Positions 9,696 to 18,544 of a stretch of 64,000 nt of DNA are shown piece by piece. A model generated the notes under the pieces. That model was not told the origin of the DNA. It did not search any database and saw nothing but the letters and a program-made list of their open reading frames with translations. The stretch comes from Ahaetulla prasina (Eukaryota > Chordata > Lepidosauria > Squamata > Colubridae): contig NC_080541.1 in assembly GCF_028640845.1 (NCBI RefSeq), positions 178,662,502-178,726,501 on the forward strand. Reading direction: 5' to 3'. Position 1 is the stretch's first letter. Every line of letters starts with the position of its first letter. A program made the translations under genes and the position numbers.

Positions 9696-11471
9696 ATGGC
9701 GGACGCCACTACCACTCAACTAGAAATGGAGGCTGCATCCCCTGAACTCCAGGCCCAGGTGGATCCAGGGGAGGGCCCTTCAACAAACCCTCAAATTTCC
9801 CCTCCCAAGAGGAAAGCTACCAAGTCCAGAGCAAAAAAGGGGGAGAGGGCAGAAGAAAGGCGGCACAAGGCTCTAGAAAAGGTCTTTTCTAGAGCTTCTA
9901 AGAGGGCCCTCAGGTCACCTTCCCCTAGAGGCGGAGGGAAGCAAGGAAGGCAAGAAATCCCACCTCCCTCAGACCCAGAATGTATTATCCAGAACATGCA
10001 GGATTCAGGGGCCTGGTCTCCAGATAGATCATTCCCCCCGCATAAAACTCAGCCTGGTACTACTCATTTATTCCGTTCTCTGTCGGAGATGGATCTCCAA
10101 GACAACCCAGGGGATACAGAACAGGCAGTAACGGTGTCTCAAGAAGCGGAAGCATCTAGGCCGCAACCGGAGACTGGCTTGCACACATTACCAGTATTTC
10201 AACTTCCTGAGTCCTTTGGGTTGATGATCCAACAGGCCGTACGCCAGGAGTTAGCACAATCCCTGCATCGGGAGTCCCAGATGGCATCTTCTTCCAAATC
10301 ACAGCGCAAAGACAGGCAGAGGGAAACTGTAAGTTCTGCTTCAGCAATGTTCAGGCCTCATAGGGAAGACTCCTCGGAGGAGGAGGGCCAAGTCTCTTCA
10401 TCAGAGGAAGAGGCTGGAGAAGCTTGGTCGGAAGACGAAGGCCTTGGTCCTGACCAACCATCATTTGTGGGACTTTTTAAACCCCACATGTTCCGTTCGC
10501 TTTTATTCAAAGCATTGGCAACTACGGGACTGGGGGCTTCGCAAGCTCATTCTGCTGATCCACAGACCTTACCCAACACTTCATCTAATCTCTTTGTGGA
10601 GCCCACTGTGGTGACAGAAGCCATTCCGGCACCTAAGATGTTTGTGGATGTGGTACAACGTCAGTGGTCTCATCCTAGTTCGGGCTCTCTTCCCAGTGCC
10701 ACGGACAAAAAGTTCTATAACTGTGCTCCTGACCTAGAGAACATTCTTCAAGTACCTTCGGTGGATGCACCAGTGGTGGCTCTTACAACGGTCTCACATG
10801 TGACAGGTCCAGAGAATGAGGCTCTTCGTCCCGAAGACAAAAGGGCTGACCAATCCATGGTCAGGTCACATCAAGCATCGGCCTGGGCCATCAGGTCTTC
10901 AATAGCGTCTTCATTTTTCAATAGAGCATCTTTAATGTGGCTCAAACAACTTCAGGGCCGGTTACCAACGTCGGACGTGAGAGCTCACCAGGACCTTAAC
11001 AAGGTCATTGCAGCCTTGGAGTTTTCAGCTGACTCGACGCTTAATGCAGCCAGGTTCTCAGCTAAGTCAATTGGGTCGACGGTTACATCCCGACGGCTTT
11101 TATGGTTACGCCATTGGAAGGCAGATACTAGGAACAAGTGGCGACTGGCATCTTCAGCTTACGCTGGCTCAAAGTTGTTTGGAGCTCCTCTCGACCCTAT
11201 CCTAGTGGAAACTAAGGACAAGAAAAAGGTGCTACCATCCTTGACTCGCAGGGGTGAACTGAGACAACAACCTTATTTTCGTCCCCCGGCGGCTTCTTCT
11301 TCTTCCTCCTTTCGAGGCCAAGAATTCGAAGGAGCTGGGTCGCGTCGACAAAGATTTTCACCGTACAGAGGGACCTCCCAACGGACCGACCAGGTCAGGA
11401 CAGGATACAAATTCTCCTCCCGTAAACCTTTCCGGGGGGGAAGGGGTAAACCGTTTAACCGCTTCAAATAA
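9696..11471 (+). CDS. DIRS ORF1, Gag-like protein (591 aa)
   Basis: This is the first ORF of the DIRS element and occupies the Gag position. It is inferred to bind element RNA and form cytoplasmic particles. The ATG at 9696 has a strong start context (ccaagATGG). The N-terminal quarter is rich in K, R, E and P (for example KRKATKSRAKKGERAEERR). A serine/glutamate acidic patch follows (EDSSEEEGQVSSSEEEAGE, around residues 220-240). A central, more structured region includes MWLKQLQGRLP and ALEFSADSTLNAARFSAKS. The C-terminus is basic and aromatic/glycine-rich (FSSRKPFRGGRGKPFNRFK), a plausible nucleic-acid binding tail in place of a zinc knuckle. Length and layout fit vertebrate DIRS ORF1 proteins; the assignment rests on position more than on motifs. 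Confidence 0.8.
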   Translation: MADATTTQLEMEAASPELQAQVDPGEGPSTNPQISPPKRKATKSRAKKGERAEERRHKALEKVFSRASKRALRSPSPRGGGKQGRQEIPPPSDPECIIQNMQDSGAWSPDRSFPPHKTQPGTTHLFRSLSEMDLQDNPGDTEQAVTVSQEAEASRPQPETGLHTLPVFQLPESFGLMIQQAVRQELAQSLHRESQMASSSKSQRKDRQRETVSSASAMFRPHREDSSEEEGQVSSSEEEAGEAWSEDEGLGPDQPSFVGLFKPHMFRSLLFKALATTGLGASQAHSADPQTLPNTSSNLFVEPTVVTEAIPAPKMFVDVVQRQWSHPSSGSLPSATDKKFYNCAPDLENILQVPSVDAPVVALTTVSHVTGPENEALRPEDKRADQSMVRSHQASAWAIRSSIASSFFNRASLMWLKQLQGRLPTSDVRAHQDLNKVIAALEFSADSTLNAARFSAKSIGSTVTSRRLLWLRHWKADTRNKWRLASSAYAGSKLFGAPLDPILVETKDKKKVLPSLTRRGELRQQPYFRPPAASSSSSFRGQEFEGAGSRRQRFSPYRGTSQRTDQVRTGYKFSSRKPFRGGRGKPFNRFK

Positions 11472-13359
11472 TAGCTTAGCGGATAAACCCATTGGAGGCA
11501 GGTTAGCTAATTTTTATTCCCAATGGGAGGCTTCTACTTCAGATAGGTGGGTCTTACAAACCATCAGAGAGGGCCTGGCCTTAGAGTTCATCTCCACTCC
11601 CCCGAAGGTTTTCTTACCTTGCCCTGTTTCTAACCGCTCTTCCAGCTCTTCCATTGTGGAGTCGGCGATTAGTCACCTTCTTTCTATCCGGGCCATTCAA
11701 AGGGTCCCCTTTAATCAACAGAAACAGGGGTTCTATTCCAGACTTTTCGTAGTAAGCAAACCGTCGGGGGGATGGAGAGCTATCCTAGACCTGAAAGCCC
11801 TGAACAAATTCATTGTGTACCACCGCTTCAAGATGCACTCCTTACGTTCCATCTTAGAGTGCATCCGACAAGGGGATTACATGGCTTCCATTGATTTAAC
11901 GGAGGCCTATCTGCACATTCCTATTAGGAAAGATCACCGTAAATTTCTTAGGTTTTGTTTTAAGGGTTTTCATTTTCAGTATAGGGCTCTACCCTTTGGA
12001 TTATCTTCGGCCCCCAGAGTTTTTACTAAAGTCATGGCGGTCCTGTTGGCACATATTCGGGGGTTTCCAGTTAGGCTTCAGGCTTACCTAGATGATATTC
12101 TCATTTTGTCAACCTCAAGGGAAAGAGCAAATAGGGATATAGCCTTGACCATAGAGACATTACAATCACATGGGTTCTCGATAAACTGGGATAAGAGTCA
12201 CTTAGTTCCTTCTACCATCATCACACACTTAGGAGCGCAAATAGATTCACGTAAATCGATGGTCTATTTGTCGACAGAACGTCAAGCTAATTTGGCTGAG
12301 TTGGCCTGTATCTCTAGGTTGTCACATACAGTTCCATTAGATCAACTTTCTAAGCTTCTTGGGAAAATGGTTTCGTCGTACGATGTTGTTCCTTGGTCTC
12401 GCCTTCATAGTCGGCCTCTTCAGTGGTTCCTCTTGCCACATCAAAGGGAACGTCGCAGCTCATCAAGACGCCGGGTGACTCTTCCACGGGAAGTGGCCGA
12501 CTCTTTGGCCTGGTGGAATCCAGAGATGTTAGCCAGAGGCTCAGTCTTCAGAGAGCCAGCGAGACTGGTCATCTCCACCGACGCCAGTCTTTCGGGATGG
12601 GGAGCGCATCTCGATCAACACCTAGCCCAGGGCAAGTGGTCTCCCTCGGAATGCCACCATGGCATCAACTTTCTGGAATTACGTGCCGTACGTCTGGCTC
12701 TTCTGGCATTCAAGGATCTTATCCAGGACAAGGATGTCCTCGTCCTCACGGACAACGTGACGGCAAAGGCGCATATAAACAGGTGGGGTGGCACTCATTC
12801 TCGCTCGCTTATGACGGAAGCGCTCTCCCTCGGTCATTGGACCGAATCCCACTTACGCTCTTTGAAAGCGGAACACATTGCGGGAACAGACAATTGCACG
12901 GCGGACTCCCTCAGTCGTCGGACCATCGATCATTCGGAATGGTCATTGTCCCCAGCGAACTTCCAGGAGTTATCAAACCGCTTCGGGCTTCCACTGGTGG
13001 ATTTGTTCGCCTCCCACTCCAACAATCAAGTTCCTCGGTTCTTTTCGAGGTTCCGCTCTCGGGGGGCGGAGTCAGTGGATGCCCTCCGCAGCAAGTGGCC
13101 ACCGGGTCTCCTGTATGCCTTTCCACCACTTCCACTGATCCCTCGGGTGATAAGAAAACTACTCACAGAAAAGGCGGAGTTGATATTGGTCGCCCCATTC
13201 TGGCCCAGGAGACCCTGGTTTGCAGATCTGATGTCTCTCTCAATCCAAGAACCTTGGAGGATACCGGACGACCAGGTTTCTCTCCACCAGGGACCTGTCT
13301 TACATCCCGATCCGCAATGGCTACGTCTAGCCGTGTGGAGATTGAGCGGGGCATCTTAA
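11263..13359 (+). CDS. DIRS ORF2: reverse transcriptase, RNase H, methyltransferase-like
   Basis: This polyprotein copies element RNA into DNA. The reverse transcriptase shows SIDLTEAYLHIPI (first catalytic Asp), LPFGLSSAPRVFTKVM and YLDDILILS (the YxDD box). The RNase H domain follows with STDASLSGWGAHL, NFLELRAVRLAL, VLTDNVTAKAHI and GTDNCTADSLSRR, giving the acidic D-E-D-D set. The last ~130 residues (PLVDLFASHSNNQVPRFFS, LLYAFPPLPLIPRV, LILVAPFWPRRPWF) correspond to the Dam-like methyltransferase region of DIRS elements; AFPP sits where a [D/N/S]PP[Y/F/W] motif would be expected, so catalysis is doubtful. The frame is open from 11263 and overlaps ORF1 by 209 bases. There is no ATG until about 11833, already inside the RT, so a frameshift or non-AUG start is likely. 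A run of seven G lies in the overlap (11434-11440). Confidence 0.93.
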   Translation, partial: DNNLIFVPRRLLLLPPFEAKNSKELGRVDKDFHRTEGPPNGPTRSGQDTNSPPVNLSGGEGVNRLTASNNSLADKPIGGRLANFYSQWEASTSDRWVLQTIREGLALEFISTPPKVFLPCPVSNRSSSSSIVESAISHLLSIRAIQRVPFNQQKQGFYSRLFVVSKPSGGWRAILDLKALNKFIVYHRFKMHSLRSILECIRQGDYMASIDLTEAYLHIPIRKDHRKFLRFCFKGFHFQYRALPFGLSSAPRVFTKVMAVLLAHIRGFPVRLQAYLDDILILSTSRERANRDIALTIETLQSHGFSINWDKSHLVPSTIITHLGAQIDSRKSMVYLSTERQANLAELACISRLSHTVPLDQLSKLLGKMVSSYDVVPWSRLHSRPLQWFLLPHQRERRSSSRRRVTLPREVADSLAWWNPEMLARGSVFREPARLVISTDASLSGWGAHLDQHLAQGKWSPSECHHGINFLELRAVRLALLAFKDLIQDKDVLVLTDNVTAKAHINRWGGTHSRSLMTEALSLGHWTESHLRSLKAEHIAGTDNCTADSLSRRTIDHSEWSLSPANFQELSNRFGLPLVDLFASHSNNQVPRFFSRFRSRGAESVDALRSKWPPGLLYAFPPLPLIPRVIRKLLTEKAELILVAPFWPRRPWFADLMSLSIQEPWRIPDDQVSLHQGPVLHPDPQWLRLAVWRLSGAS

Positions 13360-14390
13360 CTAGGGCCAAGGTACCATGCCAAGCCATTCCAACTATGCTG
13401 GCCTCACGCCGGGATTCTACCAAAAGGATTTATGAGGCCACTTGGCGCGTCTTCGTAGACTGGTGCACGTCACACGGGATAGTAGCATCTGAGGCTTCAG
13501 TGCTAGACATTCTGGCTTTTCTGCAGCGAGGTCTCGATGCCGGGCTGGCGACCAATACGCTCAAAAGACAAGTGGCGGCGATTTCTTCAGTATTGAGATG
13601 CGGGTCACTCATTCCTCTTTCAAAGGAACCTCACATTCAACAGTTTCTCAGGGGAGCTTCTAATATCAACCCTCCGGTAGTCCATCGGTTTCCAACCTGG
13701 CGATTGAACGCAGTGCTCAACGCTCTGACCAGGACACCCTTTGAACCACTGAGGGAATCATCTCTTCGGTTTCTGTCGCTCAAAGTCGCCTTTCTAATTG
13801 CCATTACCTCGGCTCGCAGGATATCAGAACTGTCGGCCCTGTCTGTGCGACATGATCTCTGTAAGTTCTTCAACGATAGGGTGGTGTTACGACTGGACTC
13901 TACCTTTCTCCCTAAAGTTAACAGTCAGTTCCATAGAGCTCAAGAAATAGTTTTACCTGACTTCTGTCCAAATCCCAGGCATCACTTAGAGAAAGTGTGG
14001 CACACTCTGGACGTAAGGAGAGCATTGAAGATCTACATTGATCGTACGGCGTCGTTCCGTAAAACGGAGGCCCTCTTCGTGTCGTTCCAACCACTTTCTA
14101 TGGGCCTAAAAGTGACCAAATCGGTTCTCGCTAGGTGGATCAGAGCTACGATAGCCACGGCTTATGAGAATCTGTCCCTACCGGTGCCTCGCAATATTAC
14201 GGCACACTCGACCAGAAGTGCGGCTTCATCGGCAGCTTGGGGCGCACAGGCATCGATCGATGAGATCTGCAGAGCGGCGACTTGGTCTACTCCCTCGTCG
14301 TTTATTCGACACTACAGGGTGGATTCCTATGCATCGGCCGACGCTGCGTTTGGCAGACGCGTCCTACAGACGGTTCTCTCTCAACAATGA
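13317..14390 (+). CDS. DIRS ORF3: tyrosine recombinase (357 aa)
   Basis: This integrase of the lambda-type recombinase family would insert the circular DNA intermediate without target duplication. I place the start at ATG 13317 (MATSSRVEIE), which overlaps the end of ORF2 by 43 bases in another frame; the frame is open further upstream (to 12423) only because it shadows ORF2. The N-terminal SAM-like/core-binding part is RRDSTKRIYEATWRVFVDW to about residue 110. The catalytic part carries ITSARRISEL (Arg about 168), AHSTRSAASSAAWG (His 297, Arg 300), ATWSTPSSFIRHY (Trp 323, Tyr 333). This is the complete R-H-R-W/H-Y set. The spacing and length are normal for DIRS recombinases. Confidence 0.93.
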   Translation: MATSSRVEIERGILTRAKVPCQAIPTMLASRRDSTKRIYEATWRVFVDWCTSHGIVASEASVLDILAFLQRGLDAGLATNTLKRQVAAISSVLRCGSLIPLSKEPHIQQFLRGASNINPPVVHRFPTWRLNAVLNALTRTPFEPLRESSLRFLSLKVAFLIAITSARRISELSALSVRHDLCKFFNDRVVLRLDSTFLPKVNSQFHRAQEIVLPDFCPNPRHHLEKVWHTLDVRRALKIYIDRTASFRKTEALFVSFQPLSMGLKVTKSVLARWIRATIATAYENLSLPVPRNITAHSTRSAASSAAWGAQASIDEICRAATWSTPSSFIRHYRVDSYASADAAFGRRVLQTVLSQQ

Positions 14391-14436
14391 CAGGACGCCA
14401 TCATCCCTCCCGGTAGGACATTGAGCTTGGGTATGT

Positions 14437-14527
14437 CCCATTCCTGACGGCCGTTTTCCCCGACAGAGAGAAGGGAGCGTTGTCTTACCTGAACGTCCCT
14501 TCTTGGAGAGGGGAAAACGGCCGTCAG
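14437..14527 (+). repeat. DIRS internal complementary region
   Basis: Bases 14437-14467 are the exact reverse complement of the left end 9001-9031, and 14468-14527 are the exact reverse complement of the right end 14717-14776. Joined, the 91 bases reproduce the circle junction (right end followed by left end) in inverted form. In the DIRS replication model this region templates the joining of the two cDNA ends. It defines the element boundaries to the base. Confidence 0.95.
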
Positions 14528-14625
14528 CCCCACCCATGGCGTCTGTCCAGGTAGAGGTTGGGGCGGGAGGGCACTAATTCTTTCTCATTTCAGTACTACA
14601 CGAGGGCCTACGCCTGGATCCTCGC

Positions 14626-14776
14626 CGAAAAAGCTGGAAGGAAAGAGAGGGCGGGGACCATAAGCAACAACTTTCAAGACTCGGTCCAATCAGCAAACGA
14701 GAAGATTAACCCATTCCTGACGGCCGTTTTCCCCTCTCCAAGAAGGGACGTTCAGGTAAGACAACGCTCCCTTCTC
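14626..14776 (-). repeat. DIRS right inverted terminal repeat and 42-bp end extension
   Basis: 14626-14734 is the perfect reverse complement of 9007-9115. The following 42 bases (tctccaagaaggg ... cgctcccttctc) are unique to the right end and are repeated, inverted, in the internal complementary region. The bases at 14452-14776 also include a stretch (14528-14625) that is not repeated elsewhere in the element. Confidence 0.95.
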
Positions 14777-15984
14777 ATCCAAAGATAGCAACTTTCATCA
14801 CATTGTTTTGAGATGCAGCAAGAGGAATTTTGTAGAGATAGTGATTTTTTTGAGAAGGGAATAAAAAAAAAACTTAAGTCCTGCAATAGGCTTTTTAAAA
14901 AATCAAGAAGTTGCAATTGGCTTAGTTTTTCAAGTTTTCCATCCATATATCTACTAAAATAGCAAGGAAATGTTCTTTTGTCAGGACTATAGGTCATGAT
15001 TGCATGAAGGGATTGGGATAGTGAAGAAGAAACTAACATTATTTAAGTACATGTTCAAAGGCAATGATGGCAATGGGATCAATTATTGCCCTGCCGGCAT
15101 TCAACTGATTGCTGCATTTGTGTTCAGGTATGATTGTAGATGGCTGATTGTGAATGTAAAAATAGAGGGACATTGCTATCCATCTGATGCTTTTACATAG
15201 TTAGAATTCAGGGGTTGAGTAACATGTGCATTGTATTCCCTGCTATGCTTTCTTTCTCAGCTCAGGCACATGCAGAGAAGTGTGCATTGCACTGGAAGCT
15301 CTACACAAGTTGTTAATGTTAATAATGTTGATGAGATGTTCAAGAAATTGGAGTGCATTATGCAAAGATTATGTTCCTTTAATTTATTTGTTGAATGTGC
15401 GCATATTCTTGGTAATAAAACTTTCAGACTGCCTGCTGAATGCAAAAACTTTCTTCTTAAGTTTGTTGAGTGTCTGGCAGATTGCTAAGTGCAGCAATGT
15501 GCATTATGTTTATGGATCGACAAAGGAGAGAAGCTGTCTTTTTGCTATTATTGCTCTTGAGCTGGGCCAAATCGAATCATGCTGTGTGTTATTCTTGGAT
15601 GAGTTTCTGTGTTTTTTATAAAATGACAGGGCAGATAAATGTCTTAAAAGCATAGCCTTCATACGTAATTTAAAAAAGAAATCAGTACATTGACTCAGCT
15701 TTTTTGTAGATTAGGTAACAGTCAGAATACCATATTATTGGTATTGTATACCAATAATATACGGGATAAAAAGCAAGGAACTTTTTTCAGTTCTTCAAAC
15801 CTGTTGATTTCACTAGTAATAAATATTAACAAGAAGTGTATGGCTGGAAGAGGCTCTCAGAACTGCAAAAGATACTTGAGCGTTCAAATTGCAGATAGAG
15901 AGGAAATTCATCTATGTTAGCCCATTGTATTTATTTCCAAATAAAAACTCATAGTATAAAACTCCTACCCCTACAACCCTATAA
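14777..15984. other. No gene or repeat recognised
   Basis: A segment at 15261-15412 is preceded by a good acceptor-like run (ctttctttctcag) and followed by gtaata, and is open in two frames. I do not recognise the peptides and do not call an exon. Confidence 0.5.
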
Positions 15985-16000
15985 CCCTATTTAAATTTTT

Positions 16001-17840
16001 TTTTTTTTTTTTTTTTTATTCAAAAAGTTTTTATTAGTCAAAAAAGGTTTATACAAATACATATCAAGTATGGTAAATTTTCATTTTTCTTATCTAAAAT
16101 AAGAATTTTACTCAAATTTTTTAACACATACAACAGCCATAAGGCAAGCAGGTGACACGAAGTAGCTAAGTTTGCAAATTTTAAATACGTAATAAAGAAG
16201 AGTCAAGAATAATCAGAATATCGTACAAAAGAGAATAAGGAAAACCAACACAATCCCAAATATCTTTATCACTTCCTAGTTTTGGATCTCAGAACTCTGG
16301 GTTCAGCCTGACCCAACTCCAGGGCCGCAACAGCGCAGCCGCTCAGCCCCATGATCTATAACCTCCCTTCTTCAATTCCTGGATCATCTGATTCCAGGAA
16401 GGCTTTGTGTTCCTCCACATAGGCCGTAGCCTCCACAATTGTACTGATTTTTTCGTAATGCCCTCCCGGAAAATCATCAATCCTCTGGCATCAGCCATCT
16501 GAAGCCCACTCCTTCTGGTACAATTTGCTTGACAAAAATAATATTTCTTTCTTTTTCACGTACCTGTCTGGGAATCTGCCTCAGAATGGCTATCTCCTGC
16601 CCCTGTAAATCAGTGCCCCACTCCTATGTTTTCTAAGAATTTCATCTCTCGTCTCTCTTCTCACAAATTTGACATGAACCTCTCTGGGAACTGCATGCGT
16701 GTGCGTGTAATTAACTCTATAAACTCGATCCACATCCCAATTCATGAAATCAACACCTCTCCCAAGAAATTCTCCCAACAATTTAGTCACAACATCTCTC
16801 AAATCTTCTTGGTCCACTTCTTCCAAATTTTGAAACCTAAGGAAATAAGACATTTTATCCATCTGTAGTCCAAGCACAGCATTGCCTGTCGTCTCCTCTC
16901 TTTTCTGCACTGCCCGCATATCACCCTCCAGACCTTCCACTTTCTGCTTGTTTTCTGCTGAGACTTGTTGAGTATCCTTTAAATCCTTTTGGATAGTCAC
17001 AATTTCTGCTCTTATTTCCGTTTGGCCTCTTTGCAAATCATCCAATTTCTTGTCCATATTGGATAACTTTTCCAGAATTCTCTCCATCTCTCCAGCAGTT
17101 GGTCTCTGACCTTTTGCCATTTGAAAAAAAGTATTCAAAATCCTCAGGCAATCACAGTATCCTTGTAATTTCCTCCGGATCCACCAGGGGGCACTCACAG
17201 GAGCAACGAGTCCAGAGTACAGTTAGCCAACCAGGAAGCCGAAGGGAAGTGATGTCATCAAAATTCTCATAGTGAAGGCGGAAGCTGGACGCCACCACTG
17301 TTCCCCAGAAGGAGGGGGGGCCTCAAACCTTCCCTCCTAAATTTCTCCATCACCTCTTCTCTCCAGAGCTCCACAAAACCGGTAATCTTCTTATTTTAAG
17401 TTCTCCTCTCTCCAGAATAACTCGTGCTCCTTCCAACCGCAGGGGAGAGAAAACCCCCCCGCACTCCGGAGCACTCCACTCACGTTTACCGATATTCCCT
17501 TCCCTTCTCCTCCTCAATTCTTCTCCGTGCCCTGTTCACCACCAGGCTGCTGCAGTTATAAATCCAATGCCCCGGTATCACCGGGCACAGCGGCCCAGGC
17601 GACGACCAAAATAATGGCCGCGGCCTGTGGCCTCCGAACCCCGCCAAGCCTAGGACGCGCCAGCATCGGTCCCCACAGTCCTGTATATCGGCTGGGAGAC
17701 CCCTGGCGAGCCGTCCGTACGGCAGGTGTCCTTTTCGGAACACCTGGCCCCTGAGGGCCTCGGCGGCGGCCGGATTCGGGCGCTGGAGGCAGGAGAAACC
17801 TTCCAGACGTCCGTTGCCGCTGGATACCGGAAGTCGTCTC
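16001..17840 (-). mobile_element. L1-type element containing ORF1 only (HAL1-like)
   Basis: Read on the minus strand there is a GC- and CpG-rich 5' UTR (about 17840-17199), an ORF1 of the L1 type, a short 3' UTR with AATAAA and a poly(A) tail (T-run 16001-16018 on plus). The flanks ccctatttaaattttt at 15985-16000 and 17841-17856 are an exact 16-bp target duplication, typical of L1 target-primed insertion. No endonuclease or reverse transcriptase ORF is present: ORF1 is followed directly by the 3' UTR. The element therefore resembles the ORF1-only 'half-L1' (HAL1) design or an internally deleted L1 mobilised in trans. The exact duplications indicate a recent insertion. Confidence 0.85.
16330..17198 (-). 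pseudogene. L1 ORF1p-like RNA-binding protein, frameshifted
   Basis: L1 ORF1 proteins are trimeric RNA chaperones of the L1 ribonucleoprotein. The open part (17198-16590, 202 aa) starts with a basic leader, then has a coiled coil (EMERILEKLSNMDKKLDDLQ, KQKVEGLEGDMRAVQKREE, about residues 35-110), then an RRM-like core (YFLRFQNLEEVD) and HVKFVRRETRDEILRKHR at the start of the C-terminal domain. A stop after YRGRR is caused by a small frameshift; the adjacent frame continues with EIAILRQIPRQVREKERN and FRWLMPE, then a further shift and a stop near 16330. The codon start is the ATG at 17198, though the methionine at MAKGQRPT may be the native start. Confidence 0.8.
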
Positions 17841-17856
17841 CCCTATTTAAATTTTT

Positions 17857-18544
17857 ATGCACTTCACAATTATAATTGTATAATATAGAAACTTTTAAAG
17901 AGCTATTGCATAATCTCTCCAGTGCTGTTGTTTAATTTATTAACATATTTGGGGTGTAGATTTATAACTTTAATTATTCACTTTCTGAACAAAAAAGATT
18001 AAATAACTCATTCACATATCCAGACGCGCAGCAACAAACACATCTATATATACCCGAGTTCAAAAATTCAGCTGCCCAGCCTAAATTTCAGGTCAGTTGC
18101 GGTGAGGAACCTATCACAAATAGTACTCCAGTTTATGTGATTGTTTTGAAGCATTGCAGTTTCCATCCTTTTTAAAAATTTCTTCAGCTTCTTGGTATTT
18201 TTTTCTTGAGTGCAGATGCTTTATTCAGTTCACTTGGGAGCCCTCTCTTTTTAGGGAACCATCCCTAATTGAGTCTTAATCGTCATTCTGATCCTTTCTC
18301 ACCTGCTGCATAAAATGAAATCTGCCAGAATGAGCCATTCTGCCTCTGCTTCTAATTCTCAGTGGGTCATGTCCTTGATTTTTCATATATTTTATTATAG
18401 CATAAATGTACATAATAACACTGCTAACAGTACAATGACAAAAACCCTGAAGATTTATTAAAGGCCTGCTATCTTTCTCTTAGATATATCGTTGGCTCTT
18501 CTAGATTAAAGCAATTCCAGGATATTGGAGATATACATAATGTT
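17857..18544. other. No gene or repeat recognised
   Basis: AT-rich sequence between the L1-type element and the LINE B tail. Confidence 0.5.

Larger units (their letters stand above)
9001..14776 (+). mobile_element. DIRS-type tyrosine-recombinase retrotransposon, structurally complete
   Basis: The 5776-bp element has the full DIRS architecture: inverted terminal repeats (9007-9115 and 14626-14734, identical over 109 bp), a 42-bp extension of the right end (14735-14776) and an internal complementary region (14437-14527) that is the reverse complement of right end plus left end. Its three ORFs encode Gag-like, RT/RNase H/methyltransferase-like and tyrosine recombinase proteins. DIRS elements replicate through a circular DNA intermediate that the recombinase integrates, so no target duplication is made; none is present here. 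The bases ttctc occur both just outside the left end (8996-9000) and at the right end (14772-14776). All ORFs are intact and the terminal repeats show no differences, so the copy is very young and could be autonomous. Confidence 0.95.

Noticed and set aside
9212..9745. Short ORFs in the DIRS leader on both strands
   Set aside because: They have no motif and sit outside the three expected DIRS ORFs.
12423..13316. N-terminal 298 codons of the extended recombinase frame
   Set aside because: They overlap the RNase H coding region in another frame and have no recombinase-like sequence; the start at 13317 fits known DIRS recombinases better.
15226..15655. Possible exon at 15261-15412
   Set aside because: The acceptor is good, but two overlapping frames are open, the donor is weak and neither peptide is protein-like enough.
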